A stretch of 64,000 nt of DNA from Psychromonas sp030397575 (GTDB lineage: Bacteria > Pseudomonadota > Gammaproteobacteria > Enterobacterales > Psychromonadaceae): NCBI RefSeq assembly GCF_046250175.1, contig NZ_CP176468.1. One strand, written 5' to 3'. The position numbers were made by a program, and so were the translations under genes. A model generated the notes under the pieces. The model saw only the letters and a program-made list of their open reading frames with translations. It ran no database searches and was not told the origin of the DNA. Positions 42,403-52,077 of the stretch are shown here, piece after piece (the first letter of the stretch is position 1; the number at the start of each line of letters is the position of its first letter).

Positions 42403-43635
42403 ATGGCACTGATAGTTCAAAAATATGGCGGTACTTCAGTTGGTACTGTTGAGCGTATTAAAGTGGTTGCAGATAAAGTCAAAGCAACAAGAGAAGCGGG
42501 TCATGATGTAGTGGTTGTTTTATCTGCAATGTCAGGTGAAACAAACCGTTTAATTGCCTTAGCAAAAGAGTTTATTGAGAAACCAAGTGCACGCGAAATG
42601 GACGTGCTATTAACAACAGGTGAGCAAACGACGATTGCATTATTGTCAATGGCGTTGCATAACCTAGATGTTGAAGCAGTGTCGATGACGGGCGACCAAA
42701 TTCGCATGAAAACTGATGCGAGTCACTCTAAAGCACGTATTTTAAATGTTGAAACTGAGAACCTTCAGAAGCATTTAAAAGCGGGTAGGGTGGTTGTGGT
42801 TGCTGGCTTCCAAGGCCGTAGTGAAGATAACAACATCACAACATTAGGTCGTGGTGGTAGTGATACTTCAGCCGTGGCAATTGCAGCAGCATTAAAAGCC
42901 GATGAATGTCAGATCTATACTGATGTTGATGGTGTATATACTACTGACCCTCGTGTTGAACCAAATGCACGTCGTCTTGATAGCATCACTTTCGAAGAGA
43001 TGTTAGAAATGGCGAGTCTAGGTGCTAAGGTATTACAGATTCGTTCTGTAGAATTTGCAGGAAAATACAACGTGCCACTACGTGTACTTTCTAGTTTTAA
43101 AGATGGTGGTGGTACGTTAATTAGTTATGAGGAAAATAAAATGGAATCTCCTGTTATCTCTGGCATCGCATTCAACCGTGATGAAGCGCGTTTAACTTTA
43201 TCTGGTGTGCCTGATCAACCAACCATTGCTGCTCAAATCCTTTCACCTATTGGTGCTGCTAATATCGATATCGATATGATTGTGCAAAATACATTAGGTG
43301 ATGGTAAAACTGATTTTACTTTTACTGTACATCGTGATGATTATGCTGAAGCAACTAAGCTATTAAATGAAGTTTGTACTAAGTTAAGTGCCGATTCAGT
43401 ACAAGGTAATAACGAGATTGCCAAAGTGTCTATTGTTGGTGTGGGTATGTGGAACCACCCTGGTGTAGCACAAAAAATGTTTGAAACATTGGGTGCTGAA
43501 GGAATCAATATGCATCAAATTGCTACTTCTGAAATTAAAATCTCAGTATTAGTAGATAGTAAATACTTAGAATTGGCTGTACGTGCTTTACACAAAGCAT
43601 TTGAGCTTGAGAGTGAACCAAAGCAAGAAAAATAA
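42403..43635 (+). CDS. lysC: Aspartate kinase (monofunctional)
   Basis: Phosphorylates aspartate at the head of the lysine, threonine and methionine pathways. It has 410 residues, the compact monofunctional type. The N-terminal kinase domain starts ALIVQKYGGTSVGTVERI (KYGGTSV phosphate loop), then LGRGGSDTSAVAIAAAL and DVDGVYTTDPRV. Two ACT domains (about 265-405, PTIAAQILSPIGAANIDIDM and GVGMWNHPGVAQKMFETLG) carry feedback control. AAGGAAATGAG precedes the ATG. A small CTATAC / GTATAG hairpin lies between it and alaS. No lysine riboswitch is present in that 41-bp gap. Confidence 0.95.
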   Translation: MALIVQKYGGTSVGTVERIKVVADKVKATREAGHDVVVVLSAMSGETNRLIALAKEFIEKPSAREMDVLLTTGEQTTIALLSMALHNLDVEAVSMTGDQIRMKTDASHSKARILNVETENLQKHLKAGRVVVVAGFQGRSEDNNITTLGRGGSDTSAVAIAAALKADECQIYTDVDGVYTTDPRVEPNARRLDSITFEEMLEMASLGAKVLQIRSVEFAGKYNVPLRVLSSFKDGGGTLISYEENKMESPVISGIAFNRDEARLTLSGVPDQPTIAAQILSPIGAANIDIDMIVQNTLGDGKTDFTFTVHRDDYAEATKLLNEVCTKLSADSVQGNNEIAKVSIVGVGMWNHPGVAQKMFETLGAEGINMHQIATSEIKISVLVDSKYLELAVRALHKAFELESEPKQEK

Positions 43636-43733
43636 AACTATGCGATAACACAGTAAATAAATAGCGTTTTTACTGTGTTATGAGCCATACTGATTAATCA
43701 TTATATTCAATCGAATAATTTAGGAGCTTAAAT

Positions 43734-43916
43734 ATGCTAATTTTGACCCGCCGTGTTGGCGAAACACTAATGATCGGTGACAACGTGACTGTGACTGTAT
43801 TAGGCGTTAAAGGTAACCAAGTACGCGTTGGTGTTAATGCGCCAAAAGATGTATCTGTACATCGTGAAGAGATCTACATGCGTATTCAAGCAGAAAAGAA
43901 CGCAACCGCAAGTTAA
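43734..43916 (+). CDS. csrA: Carbon storage regulator CsrA
   Basis: CsrA is a dimeric RNA-binding regulator that represses or stabilises mRNAs by binding GGA in hairpin loops. It has 60 residues, against 61 in E. coli. The sequence MLILTRRVGETLMIGDNVTV then VGVNAPKDVSVHREEIY contains the RNA-contact residues L4, R6, R7 and R44 region. AGGAG lies 7 bp before the ATG. It sits between lysC and the Ser/Arg tRNA cluster exactly as in vibrios and relatives, 98 bp after lysC with room for its own promoter. Confidence 0.98.
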   Translation: MLILTRRVGETLMIGDNVTVTVLGVKGNQVRVGVNAPKDVSVHREEIYMRIQAEKNATAS

Positions 43917-43988
43917 CTTGTTAGTTGTTAATTTTTTGTATAGAGGCTAATAGCCGCTATTAACAGTAATAAACATGATGTTGAAAAG

Positions 43989-44012
43989 AAGAGCTAATTA
44001 GCTCTTTTTTTA
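43989..44012 (+). terminator. csrA terminator
   Basis: The stem AAGAGC / GCTCTT with a 6-base loop is followed by TTTTTT, 72 bp past csrA. Confidence 0.75.
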
Positions 44013-44039
44013 TGCCTGTTGGTTTTTTTAGGTTTGTTT

Positions 44040-44985
44040 GTGTATTGCTTTTAATGTTGTGAATATTTGCCACTTCGTTCAGTCTAATACGACTTGTTTA
44101 CGTTTGTAGGTGGATAATACGAAAGCTATTTTGATTTAATACTTTTATCGATATTTATAAAAGTTACGACACACCTTTTAAGGGGCTGGCTTTTGCCTGC
44201 AGTATTTTGTTTTTTGTGTTTTATCGATATTTATGAAAATTACGACACATCTTTTAAGGGGCACTGGCTTTAGTCTGAAGTATTTTGTTTTTGTGTGTTT
44301 TTTAGTATTTTGATTCTGTAAATATTTGTCGCTTCGTTAACTCTAAAGCCATTAATATCGGCATGCGATGACGCGCACATTGGCTTTTGCCTGCAGTATT
44401 TTGTTTTTTGTGTTTTATCGATATTTATGAAAATTACGACACATCTTTTAAGGGGCGCTGGCTTTAGCCTGCAGTGTTTGCTTTTGTGTGTTTTTTAGTA
44501 TTTTGACTCTGTAAATACTTGTCGCTTCGTTAACTTTAAAGCCATTAATATCCGCATGCGATGACGCGCACATTGGCTTTTGTCTGCAGTATTTTGGCTT
44601 TATGTTTTATCGATATTTACGAAAGTTACGACACATCTTTTAAGGGGCGCAGGCTTTAGCCTGCAGTATTTGCTTTTGTGTGTTTTTTAGTATTTTGATT
44701 CTGTAAATACTTGTCGCTTCGTTAACTTTAAAGCCATTAATATCCGCATGCGATGACGCGCACATTGGCTTTTGCCTACAGTATTTTGTTTTTTGTGTTT
44801 TATCGATATTTATGAAAATTACGACACATCTTTTAAGGGGCGCTGGCTTTAGCCTGCAGTATTTTGGTTTTTGTGTTTTTTAAGTATTGTGATGTTGTGA
44901 ATATTTGTTGGTTCATTTAGTCCGATGCAGTTAAATAGCTGTATGCGATGATTTGCCTACTGGCAGACTTAAGTCAGCGCCCTGA
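44040..44985. repeat. Roughly 193-bp tandem repeat array, non-coding
   Basis: The landmark GCATGCGATGACGCGCACAT occurs at 44361, 44554 and 44746 (periods 193 and 192), with decayed copies at both edges (near 44040-44230 and 44880-44985). Each unit also contains TTTTATCGATATTTATGAAA, ACGACACATCTTTTAAGGGG and two TGGCTTT-GCCTGCAG words that can form small hairpins (GCAGGCTTTAGCCTGC at 44650). No ORF runs through. It interrupts the otherwise short csrA to tRNA-Ser interval. The rest of the gap to 45372 (about 390 bp) shows no gene. Confidence 0.9.
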
Positions 44986-45372
44986 CATTAGACTTAGCCT
45001 AATGGCTGCTGCTATTAGGTATATTTAATGCAAAAGCTGCAGGGTAAGCATACGGCCTTAATATGAAACTTTGTTTGATAGCTACGACTGCTTGTTTTAG
45101 CTTTTTATTTTGCCGCACAGGGGTTATTAAGCAGAAGTCTAAAATCATAAATGTGAGCGCTCTATGATCTCTTTTGGCATTTCCTTAATAGTTACTCCCT
45201 TTTTATCCGTTAATTACCTTTTGATGTAATCTTTTGCGAGCAGTATCAATTGGCTTGCTATGAAATAAATATAAAACTTACTTTTAGATAGCTTGAAAAT
45301 CCCTCATTTAACGTAAAAAACAAGCAGTTTGTTTAATTAGCAAGCAAGCAAAACTTTTTCTTTAAAAAAAGT

Positions 45373-45400
45373 TTGACTTGTTTTCATAAGACAGTAATAT
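45373..45400 (+). promoter_or_regulatory. Promoter of the Ser/Arg tRNA cluster
   Basis: TTGACT, 16 bp, TAATAT, followed by GTGCGCC, a GC-rich discriminator. It lies 18 bp before tRNA-Ser, closely resembling the promoter at 20905. Confidence 0.75.
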
Positions 45401-45418
45401 GTGCGCCAACAAGACGAC

Positions 45419-45511
45419 GGTGGGGTGGCCGAGTGGCCGAAGGCGCTCCCCTGCTAAGGGAGTAACGGGTTTATAGCCTGTTCGAGGGTTCGAATCCCTC
45501 CTCCACCGCCA
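45419..45511 (+). tRNA. serV: tRNA-Ser (GCT)
   Basis: A 93-base class II tRNA with the long variable arm typical of serine. The acceptor stem is GGTGGGG / CTCCACC, the anticodon loop CTGCTAA gives GCT, and CCA is encoded. It corresponds to E. coli serV in the csrA-serV-argV order. Confidence 0.95.
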
Positions 45512-45529
45512 TTCTTGTAGATTCTTAAA

Positions 45530-45606
45530 GCGGGTGTAGCTCAGCTGGATAGAGTACCTGGCTACGAACCAGGCGGTCAGGGGTTCGAATCCCTTCACCC
45601 GCACCA
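45530..45606 (+). tRNA. tRNA-Arg (ACG), copy 1
   Basis: The acceptor stem GCGGGTG / CACCCGC and anticodon loop CTACGAA give anticodon ACG (A34 becomes inosine in bacteria). CCA is encoded. Matches the argV-type genes of E. coli. Confidence 0.95.
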
Positions 45607-45669
45607 TATTTCTATTTGCACGAAAATACGGTGAGCTTAAGAATTGAATAAAAACAAAAGAATATCGCG

Positions 45670-45746
45670 GCGGGTGTAGCTCAGCTGGATAGAGTACCTG
45701 GCTACGAACCAGGCGGTCAGGGGTTCGAATCCCTTCACCCGCACCA
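45670..45746 (+). tRNA. tRNA-Arg (ACG), copy 2
   Basis: All 77 bases are identical to copy 1, exactly 140 bp downstream. The spacer differs in sequence, so only the tRNA is conserved. Confidence 0.95.
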
Positions 45747-45827
45747 TTCTTTAAAGGCTTACCTTAGGTAAGTTTTTTTGTTTTTAGAGCTTTATTAATA
45801 TTATTCCCAATAATATTAAACACCAAT

Positions 45828-45904
45828 GCGGGTGTAGCTCAGCTGGATAGAGTACCTGGCTACGAACCAGGCGGTCAGGGGTTCGAATCCCTTCACCCGC
45901 ACCA
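45828..45904 (+). tRNA. tRNA-Arg (ACG), copy 3
   Basis: Identical to copies 1 and 2, 158 bp after copy 2. No strong terminator is visible immediately after it. Confidence 0.95.
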
Positions 45905-46483
45905 TTTCTTTGATTATGTTGTTATCCCTAATACCCCTCATTATATTTATTCAATAACCTTGAATTATAATTCATTTGTTCTTTATGATTAAACTGCCTG
46001 TCTTTATTTATATTATTTATACTTTTTGATGTTTTTAATAAATTATTTAAGTTCTTTTATGCCGTTTATTTTTCTGTCTATTTTTTATTTAGTGATGCTG
46101 CATGTTTATTTAGTTTAATTGCAAATTAAGTCATGTTTTGTATAGGAAATTGAAAGCACAAAATGGATGGAAATAACATTAAATAGTGGGTTTTAAATCT
46201 CAACTCTGCCTAGTTGGTCAACTTCGCTCACTTTCATTTTATAGGTCAAACCAGTACAATAAACTGCTGCCAGATAATATTTTATTAATAGTGATATATA
46301 TTAATAAGTTAATTCAATTAAATAACTTATTGTTGATTCATTATTATTAAATCGGAACACTTTCTGGCAGGTATTCAAAGTCCACTTTATTGCAACATGA
46401 AAAATACATTTATTGAATAAATATTCACTTTTGTAGTTGTTAGCAGTTAAGTTGGATATTTATAAAAGGATAAGGATACGTCT
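45905..46483. other. AT-rich intergenic region upstream of oadGAB
   Basis: About 580 bp with no credible gene. It should contain the end of the tRNA transcript and the oad promoter. I see AT-rich inverted repeats (for example AATAAGTTAATT / AATAACTTATT near 46300-46330) but no identifiable operator. Confidence 0.4.
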
Positions 46484-46738
46484 ATGGATATTTCAGGCTC
46501 TTTAGTTACTGCTTTAATGTTACTGGGTCTTGGTATGGCATTTGTTTATTTGTTTTTAGGGTTATTATTTATTTGTATTACGTTAATGGCGAAATACATC
46601 CCTGCAGATAAACCTGTTGCAACTCCGCAAAGAAAAGCACCAGCTGTTCCTACAGCGAGTGACACTCAGGTTAACCCACAAGTCATTGCTGCTATTACTT
46701 CAGCAGTGCAACAATACCGTAAAGCACAATCAGCATAA
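46484..46738 (+). CDS. oadG: Oxaloacetate decarboxylase gamma subunit
   Basis: OadG anchors and assembles the Na+-pumping oxaloacetate decarboxylase and carries the zinc site that helps carboxyl transfer. It has 84 residues: one membrane helix (about 10-35, ALMLLGLGMAFVYLFLGLLF), a Pro/Ala-rich linker and a C-terminal ISAAVQQYRKAQ-like helix (residues 68-84) that binds OadA. AAGGATAAGG lies upstream. It is the first gene of oadGAB, and its stop overlaps an ATG of the next frame (TAATG). Confidence 0.92.
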   Translation: MDISGSLVTALMLLGLGMAFVYLFLGLLFICITLMAKYIPADKPVATPQRKAPAVPTASDTQVNPQVIAAITSAVQQYRKAQSA

Positions 46739-46770
46739 TGGACAAGAAATTAATAAAGGAGCAAGTGAAT

Positions 46771-48567
46771 ATGTCTAAGCCTCTAGCAATCACAGAAGTT
46801 GTGTTACGTGATGCACACCAATCATTATTTGCAACACGCATGCGCATTGACGATATGCTACCCATTGCAGAGAAACTAGATAAAGTAGGTTACTGGTCTT
46901 TAGAGACGTGGGGTGGCGCTACTTTTGATTCATGTATTCGTTATTTAGGTGAAGATCCTTGGGATCGTATTCGCGCACTCAAAGCTGCGATGCCTAATAC
47001 ACCACAACAAATGTTATTAAGAGCACAAAACTTATTAGGTTACCGTCACTATGCTGACGATGTTGTGCAAAAATTTGTTGAGCGCGCACATACTAATGGT
47101 GTAGATGTTTTCCGTATTTTTGATGCGATGAACGATCTTCGTAACTTTGATACTGCGATTAAATCTGCAATTGAAGTTGGTGCACATGCACAAGGTACTC
47201 TGTCATATACTACTAGCCCTGTGCATACTATCGATGGTTGGGTGGACATGGCAAAACGCCTTGAGGATATGGGCTCCCACTCTATCTGTATTAAAGATAT
47301 GGCTGGTTTATTAAAGCCTTATGTTGCAGAAGAGCTAGTAACAAAAATTAAAGCCTGTACTGACATTCCATTAGCATTACATTGTCACGCAACCACTGGT
47401 CTAAGTGTTGCAACACAACAAAAAGCGATCGATTCTGGTGTTGATATTATCGATACGGCTATCTCATCAATGAGTATGACTTACGGCCATTCACCAACAG
47501 AAACATTAGTTTCAATTGTGGAAGGAACTGCACGTGATACAGGCTTAGATCTGCATCAATTAGAAGATATCTCATCTTACTTCCGTGAAGTACGTAAAAA
47601 ATACGTTAAATTTGAAGGTGAATTAAAAGGGGTTGATCCTCGTATTTTATTGGCGCAAGTACCGGGTGGCATGTTAACCAACATGGAAAGCCAGCTTAAA
47701 CAGCAAGGTGCTGGTGATAAAATGGATGAAGTATTAAAAGAGATTCCACGTGTTCGTGAAGATCTTGGTTTTATTCCATTAGTAACACCTACTTCGCAAA
47801 TTGTAGGTACGCAGTCAGTCATTAACGTATTAATGGGTGAACGCTACAAAAACATCACTAAAGAAACGGCTGGTGTATTAAAAGGTGAGTATGGTTCAAC
47901 ACCTGCCCCTGTTAATACTGAACTGCAAGCGAAAGTATTAGATGGGGCAAGTGCAATCACTTGTCGCCCTGCTGATAATATCGCACCAGAAATGGCCTCT
48001 ATTGAAGCGGAATTCAAAAAGTTAGCGGCAGAGAAAGGCATTAAAATTGCTGAAAATGAAGTAGATGATGCATTGATCTTTGCGCTATTTCCTGAGATTG
48101 GCTTAAAATTCCTAGAAAACCGTAATAATCCAGATGCCTTTGAACCTGTACCAAGTGCTGATGATATGGTGGTTGCATCGGCTGCTAAAGAGCCTGAAGC
48201 TTATTCTGTTTCTGTTGATGGTCAATTATACACAGTACAAGTTGGCCCTGAGGGGAGTATTGATGGTATTGCGCCAGTTAAAGCTAATAGTGCAGCACTT
48301 CAAGCAACAACATCAGGTGCGGCTCCAGTAGCCCCTGTTGCTACAACTGGAGAAGGCGAAGATGTACCGGCACCTTTAGCGGGTAATATTTTTAAAGTAT
48401 TGTCGAAGGTCGGTGATCAGGTTAATGAAGGTGACGTTTTATTAATCATGGAAGCGATGAAAATGGAAACCGAGATACGTGCGCCTAAATCAGGCACAGT
48501 ACAAGCAGTGAATATCCGTGAAGGTGATGCGGTTACTGTAGGCGAATCATTGTTCTTAATAGGTTAA
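46771..48567 (+). CDS. oadA: Oxaloacetate decarboxylase alpha subunit (biotin carboxyltransferase)
   Basis: OadA transfers CO2 from oxaloacetate to its own biotin. Start chosen at ATG 46771 with AAGGAG nine bases upstream and the family N-terminus; an in-frame ATG at 46738 overlapping oadG lacks a ribosome site. That gives 598 residues. The TIM-barrel carboxyltransferase domain has VVLRDAHQSLFATRMR (metal Asp), ETWGGATFDSCIRYLGEDPW, CHATTG and KDMAGLLKP. A PYC/OadA domain follows, then a Pro/Ala/Gly linker and the biotinyl domain with MEAMKMETE near the C-terminus (biotin on the Lys). It works with OadB and OadG in the inner membrane. Confidence 0.96.
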   Translation: MSKPLAITEVVLRDAHQSLFATRMRIDDMLPIAEKLDKVGYWSLETWGGATFDSCIRYLGEDPWDRIRALKAAMPNTPQQMLLRAQNLLGYRHYADDVVQKFVERAHTNGVDVFRIFDAMNDLRNFDTAIKSAIEVGAHAQGTLSYTTSPVHTIDGWVDMAKRLEDMGSHSICIKDMAGLLKPYVAEELVTKIKACTDIPLALHCHATTGLSVATQQKAIDSGVDIIDTAISSMSMTYGHSPTETLVSIVEGTARDTGLDLHQLEDISSYFREVRKKYVKFEGELKGVDPRILLAQVPGGMLTNMESQLKQQGAGDKMDEVLKEIPRVREDLGFIPLVTPTSQIVGTQSVINVLMGERYKNITKETAGVLKGEYGSTPAPVNTELQAKVLDGASAITCRPADNIAPEMASIEAEFKKLAAEKGIKIAENEVDDALIFALFPEIGLKFLENRNNPDAFEPVPSADDMVVASAAKEPEAYSVSVDGQLYTVQVGPEGSIDGIAPVKANSAALQATTSGAAPVAPVATTGEGEDVPAPLAGNIFKVLSKVGDQVNEGDVLLIMEAMKMETEIRAPKSGTVQAVNIREGDAVTVGESLFLIG

Positions 48568-48577
48568 GGAAGATAAC

Positions 48578-49708
48578 GTGAATGGATTAATGACACTATG
48601 GGCAGATACTGGGATAGCGAACTTCCAGTGGCCTGAGTTAGTGATGATGGCTGTAGGGGCTTTGTTATTGTACCTAGCCATTGCTCGTAAATTTGAACCT
48701 TTATTATTATTGCCTATTGGGTTTGGCGCTATTTTAGCGAATATCCCTAATGCTGGTTTTAATGATGAAGGTGGCATGCTTTATTACATTTACCATATTG
48801 GGATTGAAACAGGGATTTTCCCATTAATCATCTTCATGGGTGTAGGGGCTTTAACTGATTTTGGAGCGCTAATTGCAAATCCTAAGACTTTGTTCTTAGG
48901 GGCTGCGGCGCAGTTTGGTATTTTTGCGACATTATTTGGCGCTATTTTATTAAACTTGGTGCCTGGATTCGAGTTTAGCTTAGCGGATGCATCGGCGATT
49001 GCCATTATTGGTGGCGCTGATGGGCCAACAGCTATTTTCTTAGCGTCTAAGTTGGCTCCTGACTTACTCGGCGCAATCGCGGTAGCAGCTTATTCATACA
49101 TGGCATTGGTTCCTATTATCCAACCGCCAATTATGCGTGCGCTAACAACACCTGCAGAGCGTGAGATTAAAATGGAACAGTTACGTCCAGTGAGTAAGAA
49201 GGAAAAAATTATTTTTCCGCTGGCCGTATTGTTTATGACCATTCTATTTTTACCTGCGGCTACGCCTCTAGTAGGCATGTTTTGTTTAGGTAATTTGATG
49301 CGTGAATCTGGTGTGGTTGATCGTTTAAGTTCTACGGCACAAAACGAGCTGATTAACATTGTGACTATTTTCTTAGGCTTAGGCGTTGGCTCTAAACTGT
49401 CTGCAGATAAGTTCTTAAATTTAGAAACATTGGGTATTTTAGGCTTGGGCGCAATTGCCTTTTCAATCGGTACTGCATCAGGTGTCTTAATGGCAAAAGG
49501 GATGGGGCGTTTCTCGAAAAGTCCAATCAATCCTCTAATTGGTGCGGCCGGTGTTTCTGCGGTGCCAATGGCTGCTCGTGTAGCAAATAAAGTAGGGTTA
49601 GAAGCTAATCCTCATAATTTCCTATTAATGCATGCCATGGGACCCAATGTTGCAGGTGTACTAGGTAGTGCTGTTGCAGCAGGTGTGTTGTTAGCGATTG
49701 TTGGTTAA
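48578..49708 (+). CDS. oadB: Oxaloacetate decarboxylase beta subunit (Na+ pump)
   Basis: OadB is the multi-spanning inner-membrane subunit that decarboxylates carboxybiotin and exports Na+. It has 376 residues and starts with GTG 48578 (AAGGA upstream). Conserved regions are FEPLLLLPIGFGAILANIP, MGVGALTDFGALIANP, the IIGGADGPTAIFLASKL loop with the essential Asp (about 149), and GAAGVSAVPMAARVANKVG near the end. Sodium-motive force generation suits a marine host and links fermentation of citrate, pyruvate or malate to transport. A strong terminator closes the operon. Confidence 0.96.
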   Translation: MNGLMTLWADTGIANFQWPELVMMAVGALLLYLAIARKFEPLLLLPIGFGAILANIPNAGFNDEGGMLYYIYHIGIETGIFPLIIFMGVGALTDFGALIANPKTLFLGAAAQFGIFATLFGAILLNLVPGFEFSLADASAIAIIGGADGPTAIFLASKLAPDLLGAIAVAAYSYMALVPIIQPPIMRALTTPAEREIKMEQLRPVSKKEKIIFPLAVLFMTILFLPAATPLVGMFCLGNLMRESGVVDRLSSTAQNELINIVTIFLGLGVGSKLSADKFLNLETLGILGLGAIAFSIGTASGVLMAKGMGRFSKSPINPLIGAAGVSAVPMAARVANKVGLEANPHNFLLMHAMGPNVAGVLGSAVAAGVLLAIVG

Positions 49709-49736
49709 CACATTCTCTTAATATAGTTTAATCTCT

Positions 49737-49766
49737 AAGGCCACTTCATCATAGTGGCCTTTTTTG
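49737..49766 (+). terminator. oadGAB terminator
   Basis: The stem AAGGCCACT / AGTGGCCTT with a 7-base loop is followed by TTTTTT, 28 bp after oadB. Confidence 0.9.
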
Positions 49767-49796
49767 TTGCTTAATCAATTGGAGTTATCAAGGTTA

Positions 49797-50204
49797 ATGA
49801 ATGATTACTGGCTGCTATTTAGTAGTGGTTTTATCTCTTCGACGTTATTTCCCGGTGGCTCAGAAGTTTTGTTTGTTTATTATCTGAAACAAACATTGAG
49901 TGTAAAGTGGGGATATTTCTTCGCCGTTACACTTGGTAATAGCCTAGGCGCAGTAACCACTTACTTTTTGGGCTATTATTTTTCGTTTGGGCAAGATAAA
50001 GCCGCGTTAAAGTATCCTCAAACCTTCGCTTTTTGTAAAAAGTGGGGAAATGCTGCTTTACTGTTAAGCTGGTTACCGGTTATTGGTGACGTTATTTGTT
50101 TATTCGCAGGGTGGTTAAAGTTACCACGTGCAACCGCTTTCTTAAATATTGTATTGAGTAAAAGTGTTCGCTATCTATTTTTGATGTGGTTGTTTATTTT
50201 TTAA
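49797..50204 (+). CDS. yqaA: YqaA-family small inner-membrane protein
   Basis: A 135-residue membrane protein of the VTT/DedA-related YqaA family. The start ATG 49797 is chosen because the frame upstream runs into the oadB terminator and AAGG/GGAG lie just before it. Features match E. coli YqaA from memory: SSGFISSTLFPGGSEVLFVY, TLGNSLGAVTTYFLGYYF, KKWGNAALLLSWLPVIGDV and CLFAGWLKLPR. The paired re-entrant loops with Gly/Pro and Arg are typical of DedA-type lipid scramblases and flippases; the role of YqaA is not established. It stands alone between oadB and gshA. Confidence 0.85.
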   Translation: MNDYWLLFSSGFISSTLFPGGSEVLFVYYLKQTLSVKWGYFFAVTLGNSLGAVTTYFLGYYFSFGQDKAALKYPQTFAFCKKWGNAALLLSWLPVIGDVICLFAGWLKLPRATAFLNIVLSKSVRYLFLMWLFIF

Positions 50205-50451
50205 TATTGAATAGTTAAGGTCTCGCTTCCGTTAATCAGAACCGAGGTTAGATAATGTTAATTATACTCTTTAGCATTAGAAATACTTTTTTCGGTAGAT
50301 AAAATAATATAAAGAAGGCCATAAATAGCGGCTTTATTGGAACAAATGTTCATGTTCTGAATTTTACTGGTTAGTTTAAGAAAATCCTTATTTAGTTCAA
50401 TGAAGTTCAGTGGTAAAGTTAGCGCTCTAAAAATTACTCAGGGGCTTACTT

Positions 50452-52032
50452 TTGGCTAACAATTTTCAACAGCGTATCACTATCCTCAGCAAATACTCTA
50501 CAAGTCTCACTGAATTTGGTCGCGGTATAGAGCGCGAAACATTACGTGTTAATGCAGACGGAAAGTTATCTCAGGAGAAGCACCCGAGTGCTTATGGTTG
50601 TGCATTAACGCATGACTCGATCACTACTGACTTTGCAGAAAGTTTATTAGAGTTCATTACACCCGTTGCAAAAGGTGTAGATCAACTCTTTGATTATTTA
50701 AATGATATTCATCACCACGTGGCTGTTAATTTACCAAGTGAGCAATACTTATGGCCAATGAGTATGCCTTGTTATGTACAAACTGAAGATCACGTTGAAT
50801 TAGCACAGTTCGGTACTTCTAATATTGGTCGAATGAAAACAACTTATCGTCAAGGTTTGAAAAATCGCTACGGTAGTATGATGCAGATTATCTCAGGCGT
50901 GCATTATAACTTTTCACTCCCTGCTGATTTTTGGGATGTTTGGGCTAAACTCCACAACTCTCCTTTAACAGGCCAAGCTGCACAATCAGCAGGTTATATG
51001 GGCTTGATTCGTAACTACTTACGTTATGGTTGGGTCATCCCTTATTTATTTGGTGCTTCGCCTGCAATTTGTAAATCTTTTCTACAAGGTAAAGAGACTA
51101 AGTTATCTTTCGAAACAACGGGTAAAGGGACTATCTATTTACCTTACGGTACCTCATTACGATTAAGTGATTTAGGCTATACCAACAGTTCTCAGTCAGG
51201 CTTAAACATTTGTTATAATAGTTTAGATGATTACTTAAGCAGTGTGCGTAAGGCTTTGTCAATGAAAGATCCTAGCTTCACTGAAATGGGAATTGTAAAA
51301 GAAGGTGAGTACTTACAGCTTAATGACAATGTGTTACAAATTGAAAATGAATTATACGCATCGATTCGTGCAAAGCGCGTACAAACTGCAAATGAAACGC
51401 CATCTCAAGCACTAAAAGCACGTGGTATTGAGTATATTGAGATCCGTTCGTTGGATGTTAATCCATTTTGTAAGTTAGGCATTACCAAAGAGCAAGTACA
51501 TTTCTTAGACTTATTCCTAACTTGGTGTGCAAGCATTGATTCTCCTGAATTATCTCAGCAAGAATATAAAGCCTGCGCAAGCAACTTTAATGAAGTCGTT
51601 ACACGTGGTCGTGATCCACAGTTAACGTTGGAGATTGCACAGCAAACTTTAGATATTGCAGGTTGGGGAGAATGGTTAAATTCTCAGCTGATGGAAATGG
51701 CGGTTTTATTAGATAAAAACAACAGTGATGACTGCTACCAAAATGCAATGCGACATATTAGCCCTCGTTTCAGTCACCCTGAAAATACCAGTTCAGCACG
51801 TATTTTAGAGCGTATTAAACAGACGCAAGGGGATAATGGTTCATTAGCGTTACAGTTGAGTAAACAGTATAAAGCTGAATTGACTGAGCAATCTTATACT
51901 ATTTGGTCTGACCAAGAGTTTGCAGAGCAAAAACAACAGTCTATTGTTAAACAAAAGCAGATTGAAGATGCAGATACATTGTCTTTCCCTGATTTCTTAG
52001 CAAACTATTTTGCTAATGCCAATAAACAGTAG
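50452..52032 (+). CDS. gshA: Glutamate-cysteine ligase
   Basis: GshA makes gamma-glutamylcysteine, the first and rate-limiting step of glutathione synthesis. It has 526 residues, against 518 in E. coli. Start TTG 50452 with AGGGG seven bases upstream; E. coli gshA also uses TTG. Family segments: FGRGIERETLRVNADG (ATP/Glu binding), THDSITTDFAESLLEFITP, MQIISGVHYNFSLP, WVIPYLFGASPAICKSFL, YGTSLRLSDLGYTN and IEYIEIRSLDVNPF. It neighbours luxS, an order common in gammaproteobacteria. Glutathione links it to the GST at 31871 and the redox genes elsewhere. Confidence 0.96.
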   Translation: MANNFQQRITILSKYSTSLTEFGRGIERETLRVNADGKLSQEKHPSAYGCALTHDSITTDFAESLLEFITPVAKGVDQLFDYLNDIHHHVAVNLPSEQYLWPMSMPCYVQTEDHVELAQFGTSNIGRMKTTYRQGLKNRYGSMMQIISGVHYNFSLPADFWDVWAKLHNSPLTGQAAQSAGYMGLIRNYLRYGWVIPYLFGASPAICKSFLQGKETKLSFETTGKGTIYLPYGTSLRLSDLGYTNSSQSGLNICYNSLDDYLSSVRKALSMKDPSFTEMGIVKEGEYLQLNDNVLQIENELYASIRAKRVQTANETPSQALKARGIEYIEIRSLDVNPFCKLGITKEQVHFLDLFLTWCASIDSPELSQQEYKACASNFNEVVTRGRDPQLTLEIAQQTLDIAGWGEWLNSQLMEMAVLLDKNNSDDCYQNAMRHISPRFSHPENTSSARILERIKQTQGDNGSLALQLSKQYKAELTEQSYTIWSDQEFAEQKQQSIVKQKQIEDADTLSFPDFLANYFANANKQ

Positions 52033-52040
52033 CCAAGATT

Positions 52041-52077
52041 AAAGAAGTAGATAAAGCCACTTATTTACTTCTTTTTT
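52041..52077 (+). terminator. gshA terminator
   Basis: The stem AAAGAAGTA / TACTTCTTT with a 16-base loop is followed by TTT. Confidence 0.7.

Noticed and set aside
44040..44985. CRISPR or protein-coding repeat
   Set aside because: The unit is about 193 bp, entirely repeated, with stops in all frames I followed.
45362..45607. 81-residue ORF on the minus strand across the tRNA-Ser and first tRNA-Arg genes
   Set aside because: It is a spurious translation of tRNA genes (VKGFEPLTAWF-type peptides are common annotation artefacts).
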